Source: Oceanisphaera litoralis (GTDB taxonomy: Bacteria > Pseudomonadota > Gammaproteobacteria > Enterobacterales > Aeromonadaceae). From it: a DNA stretch of 64,000 nt. Shown here one piece after another: positions 7,857-17,662 of this stretch; position 1 is the first letter of the stretch; every line of letters begins with the position of its first letter. Made by a program: the position numbers and the translations under genes. The stretch is from assembly GCF_016907015.1 (NCBI RefSeq), contig NZ_JAFBBE010000016.1, positions 1 to 64,000 of the forward strand, in the 5' to 3' direction. Below the pieces are notes generated by a model that was given only the letters and a program-made list of their open reading frames with translations, made no database searches and had not been told where the DNA came from.

Positions 7857-9611
7857 ATGAAAGAACATATTCAAGCGCTGCTTGAGCAGACGGTCTCTCT
7901 CCTGCAACAGCAAGGCAAGCTGCCTGCCGAACTGGCGCCCCGCATCCAGGTAGACCGAACCAAAGACAAGGCTCACGGAGATCTGGCCACCAATCTGGCC
8001 TTGCTGCTGGCCAAGCCCGCCGGACAAAACCCCCGCGCCCTGGCCCAGATGCTGGTCGATAACCTGCCCGCTTCCGAGCTGGTGGCCAAAACCGAGCTGG
8101 CCGGCCCCGGCTTTATCAACTTCTTTCTCGACAGCGACTGGCTGGCGCGCCAGATAGACGCCATGGTCGCCGACGAGCGCGCCAATGTGCCTGTGGTGGA
8201 ACAGCCGCAGACCGTAGTGGTGGATTACTCGGCCCCCAACGTGGCCAAGGAAATGCACGTGGGCCACCTGCGCTCCACCATTATCGGTGACGCCGTGGTG
8301 CGCACCCTGGAGTTTCTCGGCCACAAGGTGATCCGCGCCAACCATATCGGCGACTGGGGCACCCAGTTCGGCATGCTGATCGCCTACCTGGAAAAGCTGG
8401 AAAAAGAAAATCCGGACGTGCTGTCTTCCGGTCTGTCGGATCTGGAGCAGTTCTACCGCGAGTCCAAGCAGCAGTACGACGCGGATCCGGACTTTGCCGA
8501 GCGTGCCCGGGGTTATGTGGTGAAGTTGCAGGGCGGCGATGCCTATTGCCTGGCCATGTGGCAGAAGCTGGTCGACATTACCCTGCTGCATAACCAGCAG
8601 GTTTATGACCGGCTCAACGTGTCCCTGACCCCGGCCAACGTCATGGGCGAGAGCAGGTACAATTCCATGCTGGCCACCATAGTGGCCGATCTGCAGCAGC
8701 AAGGGCTGGCGGTGGAAGACGAAGGCGCCATCGTGGTCTATCTGGACGAGTACAAGAACAAGGACGGTGACCCCATGGGCGTCATCATCCGCAAGAAGGA
8801 CGGCGGCTACCTCTACACCACCACCGACATCGCCTGTGCCAAGTACCGTTACGAGCAGCTGGGTGCCGACCGGGTGCTGTACTTCATCGACTCTCGCCAG
8901 CACCAGCACCTGATGCAGGCCTGGAGCATAGTGCGCAAGGCCGGCTACATTCCCGAGTCGGTCAGCCTGGAACACCACGCCTTCGGCATGATGCTGGGCA
9001 AGGACGGCCGCCCGTTCAAGACCCGCTCTGGCGGCACCATCAAGCTGGTGGACCTGCTCGAGGAAGCGGAAGAGCGCGCTGCCGCCCTGCTGGCCAAAAA
9101 GGATACCGGCCTCAGCGAAGCAGAAAAACGTCAGGTCGTCAGCCGGGTCGCCATGGGCGCGGTGAAGTACGCGGATCTGTCCAAGAGCCGCACCACGGAT
9201 TACATCTTCGACTGGGACAACATGCTGTCGTTCGAGGGCAACACGGCCCCCTACCTGCAGTATGCCTATACCCGGGTGCAGTCCATCTTCCGCAAGGCCG
9301 GTGTTACCGCCGATGCCCTGCCAGGACAAATCAGCATACAGGCACCGGCCGAAGAGGCCCTGGCCCAGAAGCTGGTGCAGTTCAACGACACCGTGAAGTC
9401 GGTGGCCGACAAGGGTCTGCCGCATCTGATGTGTCTGTATCTGTACGAGCTGTCCGGCGCCTTCATGAGCTTCTATGAAGCCTGCCCCATCAACAAGGAT
9501 GGCGTCGGCGCCGACGAGCGGGCCAGCCGTCTGCGCCTGTGTGCGGCCACCGCCAAGGTACTGAAGCAGGGGCTGTCGCTGCTCGGCATCGACACCATGG
9601 AGCGCATGTAA
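7857..9611 (+). CDS. argS: arginyl-tRNA synthetase
   Basis: Charges tRNA-Arg with arginine; class I synthetase. At 584 residues it is close to the E. coli length. The HIGH-like signature is in [14 protein letters not shown], and the degenerate KMSKS region characteristic of ArgRS is [13 protein letters not shown]. The C-terminal anticodon-binding domain ends [10 protein letters not shown]. The ATG at 7857 matches the family start (MKEHIQALL). It is followed three bases later by ftsN, suggesting co-transcription. Confidence 0.97.
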   Translation: MKEHIQALLEQTVSLLQQQGKLPAELAPRIQVDRTKDKAHGDLATNLALLLAKPAGQNPRALAQMLVDNLPASELVAKTELAGPGFINFFLDSDWLARQIDAMVADERANVPVVEQPQTVVVDYSAPNVAKEMHVGHLRSTIIGDAVVRTLEFLGHKVIRANHIGDWGTQFGMLIAYLEKLEKENPDVLSSGLSDLEQFYRESKQQYDADPDFAERARGYVVKLQGGDAYCLAMWQKLVDITLLHNQQVYDRLNVSLTPANVMGESRYNSMLATIVADLQQQGLAVEDEGAIVVYLDEYKNKDGDPMGVIIRKKDGGYLYTTTDIACAKYRYEQLGADRVLYFIDSRQHQHLMQAWSIVRKAGYIPESVSLEHHAFGMMLGKDGRPFKTRSGGTIKLVDLLEEAEERAAALLAKKDTGLSEAEKRQVVSRVAMGAVKYADLSKSRTTDYIFDWDNMLSFEGNTAPYLQYAYTRVQSIFRKAGVTADALPGQISIQAPAEEALAQKLVQFNDTVKSVADKGLPHLMCLYLYELSGAFMSFYEACPINKDGVGADERASRLRLCAATAKVLKQGLSLLGIDTMERM

Positions 9612-9614
9612 ACC

Positions 9615-10202
9615 ATGCCCAGGGACTACGTCCGGCGCAGCAAGCCCAAAAGCACGAGCAAAGGCAAGAGCAACAGCCGTCCCGCCCGGGGCGGCAGTCG
9701 CAGCCGCGCACCACAGCGACGTATTCCCTGGCTGGCCATCATACTGGCGCTGCTGCTGGCCGGTGCCCTCGGCTACCTGATTTCACTCGTCAAGGGATCT
9801 GCCGACCGCCGTCGTGCGGAGCCACCTGCTGCCATCACCCACACCCAGACAGCCCCCGCGCCGATCAATCCCATCGATCAGAAGCCGGTGGAAAAATGGC
9901 GCTACATAGAGCAGCTGGAAAACAAGGAAGTGGTGGTGAATGTGCCCGAGGCTGAAGCGTCCACCCAACCCTATCTGATGCAATGCGGTTCCTTCCGCTC
10001 CGCCGCCCAGGCCGAGCAGCTCAAGGCCCGCATCGCCTTTCAGGGGCTGGAAGCCCAGGTGCGTCGCAGCACCGGTAGCAAGGGTGTCTGGTATCGGGTT
10101 ATTCTGGGTCCCTACGATAGCAAGCGGCGGGCGGAACGGGACAAGCACAAGCTGCTGCGGGCCAACGTCAACCATTGTGCAATCTGGTTCTGGGAGGGTT
10201 GA
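9615..10202 (+). CDS. ftsN: cell division protein FtsN
   Basis: Late division protein that activates septal peptidoglycan synthesis. The layout is diagnostic: a short cytoplasmic tail starting MPRDYVRR, a basic stretch, one transmembrane helix (about residues 37-60), a periplasmic linker, and a C-terminal SPOR domain (about 118-195, with QPYLMQCGSF and YRVILGPY) that binds denuded glycan strands. At 195 residues it is much shorter than E. coli FtsN (about 320), the difference being mostly in the linker. It lies three bases after argS, and its stop overlaps the hslVU heat-shock promoter. Confidence 0.9.
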   Translation: MPRDYVRRSKPKSTSKGKSNSRPARGGSRSRAPQRRIPWLAIILALLLAGALGYLISLVKGSADRRRAEPPAAITHTQTAPAPINPIDQKPVEKWRYIEQLENKEVVVNVPEAEASTQPYLMQCGSFRSAAQAEQLKARIAFQGLEAQVRRSTGSKGVWYRVILGPYDSKRRAERDKHKLLRANVNHCAIWFWEG

Positions 10203-10226
10203 TCTCTCCCCCTTCCGTCCCCATTT
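10198..10226 (+). promoter_or_regulatory. sigma-32 (RpoH) type promoter of hslVU
   Basis: GTTGATC (10198-10204; the core TTGA matches the -35 consensus CTTGAAA), a 14-base spacer, then CCCCATTT (10219-10226), a full match to the sigma-32 -10 consensus CCCCATNT. It overlaps the ftsN stop codon and lies about 58 bases before the hslV start. hslVU is a classical RpoH operon in E. coli. Confidence 0.65.
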
Positions 10227-10245
10227 CTGTGTTCATGACATTTCT

Positions 10246-10260
10246 GCCAGCCAGGCTGGC
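10246..10260 (+). promoter_or_regulatory. 5'-UTR stem-loop of hslVU mRNA
   Basis: GCCAG-CCAGG-CTGGC forms a compact hairpin in the predicted hslVU leader. A 5'-UTR stem-loop that stabilises the transcript is known for E. coli hslVU; the same role here is inference. Confidence 0.4.
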
Positions 10261-10283
10261 TACACAGTCAAGTGAGGTTCACA

Positions 10284-10814
10284 GTGACAACAATCGTTTC
10301 AGTTCGCCGTAACGGCAAAGTGGTTATCGGCGGCGATGGCCAGGTTTCCCTGGGCAACACCGTCATGAAAGGCAATGCCCGCAAGGTACACCGCCTGTTC
10401 AACGGCAAGGTACTGGCCGGCTTTGCCGGTGGCACCGCCGACGCCTTTACCCTGCTGGAACGCTTTGAAGCCAAGCTGCAGGCGCACCAGGGCAACCTGG
10501 AGCGTGCCGCCGTGGCCCTGGCCAAAGACTGGCGTACCGACCGCAGCCTGCGCCGGCTCGAAGCCCTGCTGGCGGTCGCCGACGACAAGAACTCCTTTAT
10601 CATCACCGGCAACGGCGACGTGGTTCAGCCCGAGCAGGATCTGATCGCCATCGGTTCCGGTGGCGCCTTTGCCCAGTCCGCCGCCCGCGCCCTGCTGGAA
10701 AACACCGAGCTGGAAGCCCAGGACATCGTCGAAAAGGCGCTGACCATCGCCGGCGACATCTGCGTCTTTACCAACGGTAACCAGACCATCGAAGAACTGG
10801 ATTACCGTCTCTGA
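10284..10814 (+). CDS. hslV: ATP-dependent protease subunit HslV
   Basis: Proteolytic subunit of the HslUV (ClpQY) protease, a threonine peptidase. I chose the GTG at 10284 over the in-frame GTG at 10272. The catalytic Thr must be residue 2 so that Met removal exposes it, and only 10284 gives M-TTIVSVRR. The bases TGAGG at 10272-10276 then act as the ribosome site seven bases upstream. The resulting 176 residues equal E. coli HslV. Conserved elements include [26 protein letters not shown] and IAIGSGG. It is followed by hslU after 49 bases. Confidence 0.97.
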   Translation: MTTIVSVRRNGKVVIGGDGQVSLGNTVMKGNARKVHRLFNGKVLAGFAGGTADAFTLLERFEAKLQAHQGNLERAAVALAKDWRTDRSLRRLEALLAVADDKNSFIITGNGDVVQPEQDLIAIGSGGAFAQSAARALLENTELEAQDIVEKALTIAGDICVFTNGNQTIEELDYRL

Positions 10815-10863
10815 ATTTGCTTTCGGGCAGGTGTCGAGCCTGTCCGCACCACAGGATTTGATT

Positions 10864-12192
10864 ATGTCTGACATGACCCCAAGAGAGATAGTCCACGAGC
10901 TGGACCGCCACATCGTCGGCCAGTCTGCCGCCAAACGTGCCGTGGCCATCGCCCTGCGTAACCGCTGGCGCCGGATGCAGCTGACCCCCGAGCTGCGTCA
11001 GGAAGTCACCCCCAAAAACATTCTGATGATAGGCCCGACCGGGGTCGGCAAGACCGAAATCGCCCGTCGCCTGGCCAAGCTGGCCAACGCCCCCTTCATC
11101 AAGGTGGAAGCGACCAAGTTCACCGAAGTGGGCTACGTCGGCAAGGAAGTGGACACCATCATCCGCGATTTGACCGATATCGCCATGAAGATGACCCGCG
11201 AACAGCAGATGGAAAAATTCCGTCACCGTGCCGAGGAAGCGGCGGAAGAACGGGTGCTGGACGCCCTGCTGCCCAACCCGCGTAACACCTGGGGTGAAGA
11301 GGAAAAGGCCGACAACAGCAACAGCCGTCAGATTTTCCGCAAGAAGCTGCGCGAAGGCCAGCTCGACGACAAGGAAATCGAAATCAGTGTCTCGGCCCCG
11401 CAGATGGGCGTGGAGATAATGGCCCCTCCCGGCATGGAAGAAATGACCAATCAGTTGCAGGGTATGTTCCAGAACCTGTCCGGCAACACCAGCAAGCAGC
11501 GCAAGCTGAAGATCAAGGACGCCATCAAGCTGCTGGTCGAGGAAGAAGCCGCCAAGCTGCTGAACCCGGAAGAACTGAAAGAACAGGCCATTCATGCGGT
11601 GGAAAACCAGGGCATCGTCTTCATCGATGAATTCGACAAAATCTGCAAGCGCGGCGAAAGCGCGGGCCCCGATGTGTCTCGTGAAGGGGTACAGCGGGAT
11701 CTGCTGCCGCTGATTGAAGGCAGTACCGTCAACACCAAGCACGGCATGGTGCGTACCGATCATATGCTGTTCATCGCCTCCGGCGCCTTCCAGGTGGCCA
11801 GGCCGTCGGATCTGATCCCCGAACTGCAGGGTCGCCTGCCCATCCGGGTCGAGCTGGACTCGCTGAATACCGATGACTTCGAGCGCATTCTCACCGAGCC
11901 CAACGCGTCGCTGACCGAGCAGTACAAGGCGCTGCTGGCCACCGAAAACGTGACCGTCGACTTCACCAAGGCCGGCATCCGCCGCCTGGCCGAAGCCGCC
12001 TGGCGCGTGAACGAGACCACCGAAAATATCGGTGCTCGCCGGCTGCATACCATCATGGAGCGACTGCTGGACGAGCTGTCCTTTGAAGCGTCCGACAAGT
12101 CCGGTGACTCCATTCTGGTGGACGAAGACTATGTGGATCGTTACCTCAAGAATCTGGTCGAAGACGAAGATCTGAGCCGCTACATCCTCTAA
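10864..12192 (+). CDS. hslU: ATP-dependent protease ATPase subunit HslU
   Basis: AAA+ unfoldase that feeds substrates into the HslV chamber. 442 residues, the family length. Walker A is GPTGVGKT (residues 57-64), Walker B is [10 protein letters not shown], and the pore motif region contains [13 protein letters not shown]. The inserted I-domain covers about residues 110-230, and the C-terminal tail ends RYIL, which docks into HslV. The start at 10864 ([10 protein letters not shown]) follows AGGA; an upstream frame extension to 10831 is not conserved. It is in the hslVU operon. Confidence 0.98.
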   Translation: MSDMTPREIVHELDRHIVGQSAAKRAVAIALRNRWRRMQLTPELRQEVTPKNILMIGPTGVGKTEIARRLAKLANAPFIKVEATKFTEVGYVGKEVDTIIRDLTDIAMKMTREQQMEKFRHRAEEAAEERVLDALLPNPRNTWGEEEKADNSNSRQIFRKKLREGQLDDKEIEISVSAPQMGVEIMAPPGMEEMTNQLQGMFQNLSGNTSKQRKLKIKDAIKLLVEEEAAKLLNPEELKEQAIHAVENQGIVFIDEFDKICKRGESAGPDVSREGVQRDLLPLIEGSTVNTKHGMVRTDHMLFIASGAFQVARPSDLIPELQGRLPIRVELDSLNTDDFERILTEPNASLTEQYKALLATENVTVDFTKAGIRRLAEAAWRVNETTENIGARRLHTIMERLLDELSFEASDKSGDSILVDEDYVDRYLKNLVEDEDLSRYIL

Positions 12193-12289
12193 CCCGCACC
12201 AGCAACGGGAGCGGTCACACAATTGTGATTGAAAACCGCTCCCGCCCCTTTATACTGATGTCACCTTGTTTCCAGATGTGGCTGATTCC

Positions 12290-12775
12290 ATGGAATACAA
12301 TACTTCAGAACTGTGCGATACCTATATTGACATGGTGGACGTGGTCGAACCCATGTTCTCCAGTTTTGGCGGCCGTAATTCTTTCGGCGGTACCATTTCC
12401 ACCATCAAGTGCTTCGAATCCAACGGCCTCATCATGGCGGCAGTCAAAGAAAACGGCGTAGGTCGGGTGTTACTGATCGACGGCGGCGGCTCACTGCGCC
12501 GGGCCCTGCTCGATGCCGACATCGCCGAAACCGCGGCGGAAAACGGCTGGGAAGGCATCGTCTGCTATGGTTCGGTCCGCGAAGTGGATGCGCTGGAAGA
12601 TCTGGATATCGGCATTCAGGCACTGGCCTCCATTCCGGTCGGCGCCGATGACAGCGAGATCGGCGATCAGGAGATCCCGGTCAATTTCGGTGGTGTGACC
12701 TTCTTGCCGGCGGACCATCTTTACGCCGATACCACGGGTATTATCCTGTCTCCCGAGCCGCTGGATATCGAATAA
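12290..12775 (+). CDS. rraA: regulator of RNase E activity A (RraA)
   Basis: Binds and inhibits RNase E, slowing mRNA decay. 161 residues, the usual size. It shows the family segments [46 protein letters not shown] and VNFGGVTF, and ends PLDIE as in E. coli. The start at 12290 ([10 protein letters not shown]) is by alignment; the frame extends upstream to 12266 without homology. It follows hslU by about 100 bases and ends before a strong terminator. Confidence 0.96.
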   Translation: MEYNTSELCDTYIDMVDVVEPMFSSFGGRNSFGGTISTIKCFESNGLIMAAVKENGVGRVLLIDGGGSLRRALLDADIAETAAENGWEGIVCYGSVREVDALEDLDIGIQALASIPVGADDSEIGDQEIPVNFGGVTFLPADHLYADTTGIILSPEPLDIE

Positions 12776-12799
12776 AAGACAGCTGCAAGCTTAAGACAC

Positions 12800-12829
12800 A
12801 AAGAGGCCAGCCCCTGGGCTGGCCTCTTT
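12800..12829. terminator. terminator after rraA
   Basis: AAAGAGGCCAGCCC pairs with GGGCTGGCCTCTTT across a 2-base loop. It is the first of three stacked hairpins in the rraA-zapB junction; the second is TTATCAGCC/GGCTGATAA at 12834-12860. Confidence 0.85.
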
Positions 12830-12862
12830 GTCGTTATCAGCCCTCGATGACGGCTGATAAAG

Positions 12863-12887
12863 ATAACGCCGGCCATGCCGGCGTTAT
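12863..12887 (-). terminator. terminator-like hairpin after zapB
   Basis: ATAACGCCGGC and GCCGGCGTTAT form a perfect 11-bp stem with a 3-base loop, three bases beyond the zapB stop. On the minus strand it is followed only by CTTTATC, a weak U tract. Confidence 0.6.
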
Positions 12888-12890
12888 GGT

Positions 12891-13100
12891 TCAGGCGCTT
12901 TCTTCTACCTGATCGATTTTACCCAGCAACACCCGCAGGCGCTCTTGCCAGGTATCGTGCTGCTGCTTCAGCTGCTGGTTTTCTTCACCCAGCTGGCCGT
13001 TTTGCGCTTTCAGTTCATCAACTTCCATTTGCAGCAGGGAAATGGTGTCCACTGCCGCCTGGATTTTCGATTCCAGTTTTTCCAATACATCAAAAGACAT
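12891..13100 (-). CDS. zapB: cell division protein ZapB
   Basis: Coiled-coil protein that helps assemble the Z ring and links it to the chromosome terminus through MatP. 69 residues, almost entirely heptad coiled coil, with the conserved start [14 protein letters not shown], then [14 protein letters not shown] and the end [13 protein letters not shown]. It is about 12 residues shorter than E. coli ZapB, missing part of the middle of the coil. The start at 13100 has a GGTGAG site; the upstream extension to 13193 is not conserved. Confidence 0.92.
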   Translation of the reverse strand: MSFDVLEKLESKIQAAVDTISLLQMEVDELKAQNGQLGEENQQLKQQHDTWQERLRVLLGKIDQVEESA

Positions 13101-13241
13101 GCACTCACCCCTAAATAACGGTTCTCCGGCCCGCAGGCCCCTCAGCGCTCGAGGATACCGCGGCCACTCCAAGACGACAAGCGGCCCCGCCATCTCGACC
13201 CCCTTTACGGTTAATTAATGTTGACTGCGTCAACAAAAGTC

Positions 13242-14024
13242 TCAGATATTCTGGCTCATATCCAGTGACGGCTTGTCGGAGCCCGGGCGGCCGACCACCC
13301 GGGCAGGCACGCCGGCCACTGTGGTGTGCGGTGGCACCGGCTCGAGGACCACACTGCCGGCGCCAATCTTGGCGCCTTTTCCCACTTCGATATTACCCAG
13401 GATCTTGGCGCCGGCGCCAATCATGACACCTTCCCGGATTTTGGGATGCCGATCGCCACCCGCCTTGCCGGTACCGCCCAGAGTGACGCTTTGCAGTATG
13501 GACACATCGTCTTCGATTACCGCGGTTTCACCGACTACTATGCCGGTGGCATGGTCGAACATGATGCCTTTGCCAATACGCGCCGCCGGATGCACATCCA
13601 CTCCGAACACCACCGATATCTGGTTTTGCAGGTAGGTTGCCAGGGCACAACGGTTATGCCGCCACAGCCAATTGGAAATCCGGTAGCCCTGCAGCGCATG
13701 AAAGCCCTTCAGATAGAGCAGCGGGGTGGAAAACAGATCCACCGCCGGATCCCGTTCCTGTACCGCACAGATGTCCGTGGCGGCCATATCCAGAATGGCC
13801 GGTTCGGCATCCAGCACCGTTTCGATCACTTCCCTCAGGCTGATCGCCGGCATCACCGAACTTTCCAGCTTGTTGGCCAGAATAAAGCTCAGGGCACACT
13901 TCAGCGTATCGTGGTTAAGGATGGTCGAATAATAAAAACTGCCGAGCATCGGCTCTTCTGCAATCATCCGTTGGGCTTCTTCGCGGATGCGCAACCAGGT
14001 GCTGGATTGAATGCCGTCTTCCAT
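13242..14024 (-). CDS. cysE: serine O-acetyltransferase CysE
   Basis: Acetylates L-serine with acetyl-CoA, the first step of cysteine synthesis. 260 residues. The N-terminal helical domain is followed by a left-handed beta-helix with hexapeptide repeats (from about residue 140). The active-site region is FDHATGIVVGE, followed by LGGTGKAGGDRHPKI. The C-terminus ends in isoleucine (DMSQNI), the tail that inserts into CysK active sites to form the cysteine synthase complex. It lies three bases downstream of fieF, probably one transcript. Confidence 0.95.
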   Translation of the reverse strand: MEDGIQSSTWLRIREEAQRMIAEEPMLGSFYYSTILNHDTLKCALSFILANKLESSVMPAISLREVIETVLDAEPAILDMAATDICAVQERDPAVDLFSTPLLYLKGFHALQGYRISNWLWRHNRCALATYLQNQISVVFGVDVHPAARIGKGIMFDHATGIVVGETAVIEDDVSILQSVTLGGTGKAGGDRHPKIREGVMIGAGAKILGNIEVGKGAKIGAGSVVLEPVPPHTTVAGVPARVVGRPGSDKPSLDMSQNI

Positions 14025-14027
14025 GGG

Positions 14028-14963
14028 TTAAACCTTGTCTTCTATGAATTTATGTTCGCTCATATCCTGAGAATGGGCTTCTCGAGGCAGGACCGAGATG
14101 GGGTCCATATGAATAATAACGTCGGTATCGGGGAACAAGTCGTGCAGTTCCCGCTCTGCCTGGTCCGCGATACGGTGGGCACGAATCAGGGGCAGCTTGT
14201 CGTCCAGCTCCAGGTGCAGCTGGATAAACCGGGTCTGACCCGATTGCCGGGTACGCAGTTCATGCAGCCCGTGCACCCCCTCTACCGCCAGGCAGGTGTC
14301 AATAATGCGCTTTTGCTCCGCTTCCGGCAACTGCCGGTCGAGCAGCATCTGCACCGCGTCATACCCGATTTTCAGTGCGCCCTTGAGAATGAAAGCCCCG
14401 ATCAGCACCGCAAACACCGCATCGGCCCAGTGCCAGCCAAACCAGGCCAGCGCTATCGCCAGCAGCACCCCGACGTTGAGCAGAATATCCGAGCGATAGT
14501 GCAGCTGATCGGCGCGAATCGCCACCGAATCGGTTCGCTTGATGACATAGCTCTGAAACATCACCAGCCCTATGGTCAAGGCCAGCGAAAACAGCATCAC
14601 CCAGATCCCCAGTGCCGCATGGGTGACTTCCTGCTGGTTAAACAGGCGGGAGATGCCATTGATAATCAGGAAAATGGCCGAGCCGCTGATAAAGGCGGAC
14701 TGGGCCAGCCCGGCCAGTGATTCCGCCTTGCCGTGACCGAAACGATGATCCTTGTCCGCCGGCACCAGCGCATAGCGAATCGCCATCAGGTTGATAAGCG
14801 AGGCGCTGATATCAAGCAGCGAGTCGGTCAGCGAGGCCAGCATGCTGGCCGAACCGGTATAAAACCAGGCCAGCAATTTGGCCAGGATCATCAGCCCCGC
14901 CACCAGGGTGGCAGCCACCGCCGCCGTGGTGACCAGTCGGGAATAGGAAGTGGGTTCTTTCAT
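14028..14963 (-). CDS. fieF: ferrous-iron/zinc efflux protein FieF (CDF family)
   Basis: Proton-driven export of Fe2+ or Zn2+ across the inner membrane. 311 residues with about six transmembrane helices and a C-terminal cytoplasmic metal-binding domain. The transport-site residues of E. coli YiiP are kept: the two Asp of LTDSLLD in TM2 and the His/Asp of LHYRSD in TM5. FGHGKAESLA and RTRQSGQTRFIQLHLE are further family signatures. Metal preference is inferred from the family. It is immediately upstream of cysE. Confidence 0.92.
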   Translation of the reverse strand: MKEPTSYSRLVTTAAVAATLVAGLMILAKLLAWFYTGSASMLASLTDSLLDISASLINLMAIRYALVPADKDHRFGHGKAESLAGLAQSAFISGSAIFLIINGISRLFNQQEVTHAALGIWVMLFSLALTIGLVMFQSYVIKRTDSVAIRADQLHYRSDILLNVGVLLAIALAWFGWHWADAVFAVLIGAFILKGALKIGYDAVQMLLDRQLPEAEQKRIIDTCLAVEGVHGLHELRTRQSGQTRFIQLHLELDDKLPLIRAHRIADQAERELHDLFPDTDVIIHMDPISVLPREAHSQDMSEHKFIEDKV

Positions 14964-15041
14964 GCGTCAGCCGCCAAGGGAAGTTTGTTGCAGTATACCC
15001 TCGTCCGCCACCCGGGTGACACCGAGGGTGTGTCATCCGGG

Positions 15042-15506
15042 TTATTTCGCCCCGGAAAAGTCGTGTTGCCGCCACGCCTCGTAGCTGATGATGGCCACCG
15101 CATTGGACAGATTCAGGCTGCGGCTGTCCGGCTGCATCGGAATGCGAATGCGCAGCTCCGGTACCACCGACGCCAGTACCTGGTCCGGCAGGCCCCGGGT
15201 TTCGGGCCCGAACAACAGCACATCGCCGGCCTGATAGGCCGGCTCGTGATGGGGCCGGCTGCCCTTGGTGGTGCAGGCAAAAATCTGCTGCCCCGCCACC
15301 GCCTGCAAAAACGCCGGATAGTCCTTATGCACGCTGATACGGCCAAAATCCGCATAATCCAGCCCGGCCCGGCGCAGTTTCTTTTCTTCCAAATCGAAGC
15401 CGAGCGGCTCAATCAGATGCAGGTGGCAGCCGTTGTTGCGCGCCAGCCGCATGATATTGCCGGTATTGGGTGCTATTTCCGGCTCGTAAAGCGCAATATC
15501 AAACAT
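15042..15506 (-). CDS. trmL: tRNA (cytidine(34)-2'-O)-methyltransferase TrmL
   Basis: SPOUT-class methyltransferase that 2'-O-methylates the wobble base of tRNA-Leu isoacceptors. 154 residues, close to E. coli TrmL (157). The trefoil-knot SAM site is visible: [17 protein letters not shown], and [20 protein letters not shown]. The N-terminus ([17 protein letters not shown]) is typical. Its first eight bases overlap the end of the MATE gene, so the two are probably co-transcribed. An imperfect inverted repeat lies just past the stop (about 15008-15044). Confidence 0.95.
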   Translation of the reverse strand: MFDIALYEPEIAPNTGNIMRLARNNGCHLHLIEPLGFDLEEKKLRRAGLDYADFGRISVHKDYPAFLQAVAGQQIFACTTKGSRPHHEPAYQAGDVLLFGPETRGLPDQVLASVVPELRIRIPMQPDSRSLNLSNAVAIISYEAWRQHDFSGAK

Positions 15507-16872
15507 CGTTGGTTTCTCTCATCACGTCGTCATAATCCATAAAACCCTGCCGGCGGTCCAGTCGCCACCAGGCCCAGCCCAGGGTCAGCCCCCGGGCCAG
15601 CATAAAACACAGCATGGCCAGCCAGAGACCATGATTGCCAAGCCCCTGCGCCAGCCACCACACCGGAAAAAATACCCCGGCGGTGGACAGCAGCATCATG
15701 TCGCGCATCTCTCGTCCCCGGGTGGTGCCGATAAAGATACCATCGAGAATAAAGCACCAACAGGCCGCCAGCGGCATCAGCACCAGCCAGGGCAGATACA
15801 GGGTTGCCTGGGCCCGCACGGCGGGAATATCGGTAATCAATCCAATCAGCTGCTCGCCCGCCAGGGCAAAGAACAGGGTGAACAACAGGGCCACCAGGCC
15901 GCCCCAGAACAGATTCAGGCCACAGGCCAGACGGAAGCCCCTTCTGTTACGCTCTCCCACCGCCTTGCCCACCATGGCCTCGACCGCATAGGCGAAGCCG
16001 TCCAGCCCGAAGGAAATGAACATCAGAAAGTTCATCAGCACCGCATTGGCGGCCAGCACCTCGTCGCCGAGGCGCGCGCCCTGAAAGGTCATGAAGGCGA
16101 AACACAGCTGCAGGCACAGGGCACGAATGAAAATATCCCGATTCAGCCCCAACAGCCGCTTGAAGGCCGCCAGATGCAGGGTTCGTTGCCAGAACCCCGC
16201 CGTCGGCATCAGGTCTCGCGCCTGCAGGGTTCGCCATACCAGCCAGGCGCCCAGCGCCATGGCCAGATAATCCGCCAATACCGAGGCCGCCGCCGCCCCC
16301 TTGACCTGCCAGCCCAGCCCCAGCACAAACCAGATATCGAGCAGAATATTGGCCCCGTTACCCAGGATCAACAGCAGCATGGGCGCCCGCGCATTCTGGT
16401 TGCCCAGCAGCCAGCCCAGCAGCACCAGGTTGGTCAGCGCCGCCGGCGCACTCCAGATCCGGACCATCACATAGTCACGGCCATAATGTTGTACCTCGTC
16501 GCTGCCGCCGACCAGCCAGAACGCCAGCTCCATCAGCGGCTGCTGCACCAGCAGTATCGCCAGCGCCAGCCCCCAGGCCAGCAGCAGGCCCCGTGCCAGC
16601 ACCTGCAGCAAACGTTCGCGGTCTCCGGCTCCCACCGCCTGGGCCGCCAGGCCTGTGGTCGACATGCGCAGAAAACCCAGCAACCAGAAGATCAGGCTGA
16701 TGATGGTGGCGCCCACCGCCACCCCGCCCAGGTAATAGGCATGTTCGAGATGACCGATGACGATGGTGTCCACCAGCCCCAGCAAGGGCACGGTAATATT
16801 GGACAGCACCATGGGCAGGGCCAGCGCAAACACCTGACGGTGACGAGCCCAGTCAAGAAAAGATGACCACAT
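15499..16872 (-). CDS. MATE-family efflux transporter, DinF-like
   Basis: A 457-residue integral membrane protein with 12 predicted helices, in the multi-antimicrobial extrusion family (Na+ or H+ antiport). Sequence character is closest to the DinF branch: an early [20 protein letters not shown] segment and [15 protein letters not shown]. Substrates cannot be read. I place the start at the ATG at 16872 ([13 protein letters not shown]) with an AAGAG site; the frame runs upstream to 16983 only through a TGAGGGG-rich repeat and is unlikely to be coding. It overlaps trmL by eight bases. Confidence 0.88.
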   Translation of the reverse strand: MWSSFLDWARHRQVFALALPMVLSNITVPLLGLVDTIVIGHLEHAYYLGGVAVGATIISLIFWLLGFLRMSTTGLAAQAVGAGDRERLLQVLARGLLLAWGLALAILLVQQPLMELAFWLVGGSDEVQHYGRDYVMVRIWSAPAALTNLVLLGWLLGNQNARAPMLLLILGNGANILLDIWFVLGLGWQVKGAAAASVLADYLAMALGAWLVWRTLQARDLMPTAGFWQRTLHLAAFKRLLGLNRDIFIRALCLQLCFAFMTFQGARLGDEVLAANAVLMNFLMFISFGLDGFAYAVEAMVGKAVGERNRRGFRLACGLNLFWGGLVALLFTLFFALAGEQLIGLITDIPAVRAQATLYLPWLVLMPLAACWCFILDGIFIGTTRGREMRDMMLLSTAGVFFPVWWLAQGLGNHGLWLAMLCFMLARGLTLGWAWWRLDRRQGFMDYDDVMRETNDV

Positions 16873-16883
16873 AAACAACTCTT

Positions 16884-17007
16884 GATGAGGGATGAGGGGT
16901 GAGGCGTGAAGGGCGAGGGGTAAAGTGTAAAGGGTGAGGTAAGAACCGCAATAACCCGGCGGCTCGGATGTATTGTCTCTCACACCTTACGCCTTTCCCC
17001 TCACGCT
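16884..17007. repeat. degenerate TGAGGGG repeat with inverted arm
   Basis: The junction between the MATE gene and the SCO gene carries a left arm rich in GATGAGGGGTGAGGCGTGAA-type units (16884-16940). A right arm at 16978-17007 (CTCACACCTTACGC..CCCCTCACGC) is its imperfect inverse. The arms could fold into a long hairpin. Related arrays occur at 2066-2077 and 53703-53770; the first shares GTGAGG-Y-AAGAAC with this one. Confidence 0.65.
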
Positions 17008-17014
17008 TTATTTT

Positions 17015-17662
17015 TTAATCGCCCCAGAGGGCCACGATGCGGGAGAAGTTGCTCACCAGCTCGGGGCCGTTGACCAGTGGCATCGGGTTCTGTTCGTCGA
17101 AGCCGGGCCGAAAGGAGGCATGCAGCTGCCCCTTGGGATTGACCAGGGCGATGGAGGCGGAATGATCGACCAGATAATCGGCCTGCTCCCGTTCGAAGAT
17201 ACCGTAAATCAGCCCCAGCTGCTGCACCGCCGGCGTCAGCCGTTCATGCTCGGCGGTCACCGCCACGAAGTCGGGGTTGAAATAGGCGGTATAGGCTTTC
17301 AGGCGTTCGGGGGTATCCCGGGCCGGATCCGCCGAAACAAACACCACCTGCGCCTTGTCGCTCAGTCGGGACAGCTCGGGGTAAATGCGTGCCAGATCCG
17401 ACAGAGTGGTGGGGCAGATATCGGGGCAATAGGTGTAGCCGACAAACATCAGGCTCCAGCGCCCGAGCAGGTGCTGCTCGGTAAAGGGCTGGCCGTCGGC
17501 GTCCGTCAGGGTGAAAGGCGTCAGGGCTCGGGGCTCGGGGTAGACCACCACCGCCTCGGTCAGCTTGTTCTTGCTGTCCGCATACCAGGCAGCCCCACTC
17601 AGGGTACCGGCGATGATCAGCACCACCGCCGGTATCCATATCCATCTGCTCGTATTAACCAT
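17015..17662 (-). CDS. SCO1/SenC-family copper chaperone for cytochrome c oxidase
   Basis: Delivers copper to, or reduces the cysteines of, the CuA site of oxidase subunit II. 215 residues: an N-terminal membrane anchor (about residues 7-27) and a periplasmic thioredoxin-like domain. The metal ligands are visible: the CPDIC motif within [13 protein letters not shown], and the His in LVDHSASI. It is the last gene of the cox cluster and overlaps the end of cyoE by eight bases. Confidence 0.93.
   Translation of the reverse strand: MVNTSRWIWIPAVVLIIAGTLSGAAWYADSKNKLTEAVVVYPEPRALTPFTLTDADGQPFTEQHLLGRWSLMFVGYTYCPDICPTTLSDLARIYPELSRLSDKAQVVFVSADPARDTPERLKAYTAYFNPDFVAVTAEHERLTPAVQQLGLIYGIFEREQADYLVDHSASIALVNPKGQLHASFRPGFDEQNPMPLVNGPELVSNFSRIVALWGD

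Noticed and set aside
7794-9425. 543-codon open frame antisense to argS
   Set aside because: It mirrors a certain housekeeping gene. In GC-rich DNA the antisense frame of a gene often stays open; the translation is Gln/His/Val/Gly-rich without motifs. Similar large antisense frames over maeB, hslU, cysE-fieF, the MATE gene, coxA and the liv genes were dropped for the same reason.
10272-10283. Upstream GTG start for hslV
   Set aside because: It would put four residues before the catalytic threonine and consume the ribosome-binding site.
13215-13235. GTTGAC-TGC-GTCAAC palindrome after cysE
   Set aside because: Six base pairs and no T tract; could be chance, and no regulator site of this form is known to me.
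14964-15041. Intrinsic terminator after trmL
   Set aside because: An inverted repeat (CCCGGGTGACAC / GTGTGTCATCCGGG) is present but imperfect and lacks a T tract on the minus strand, so it is only mentioned with trmL.
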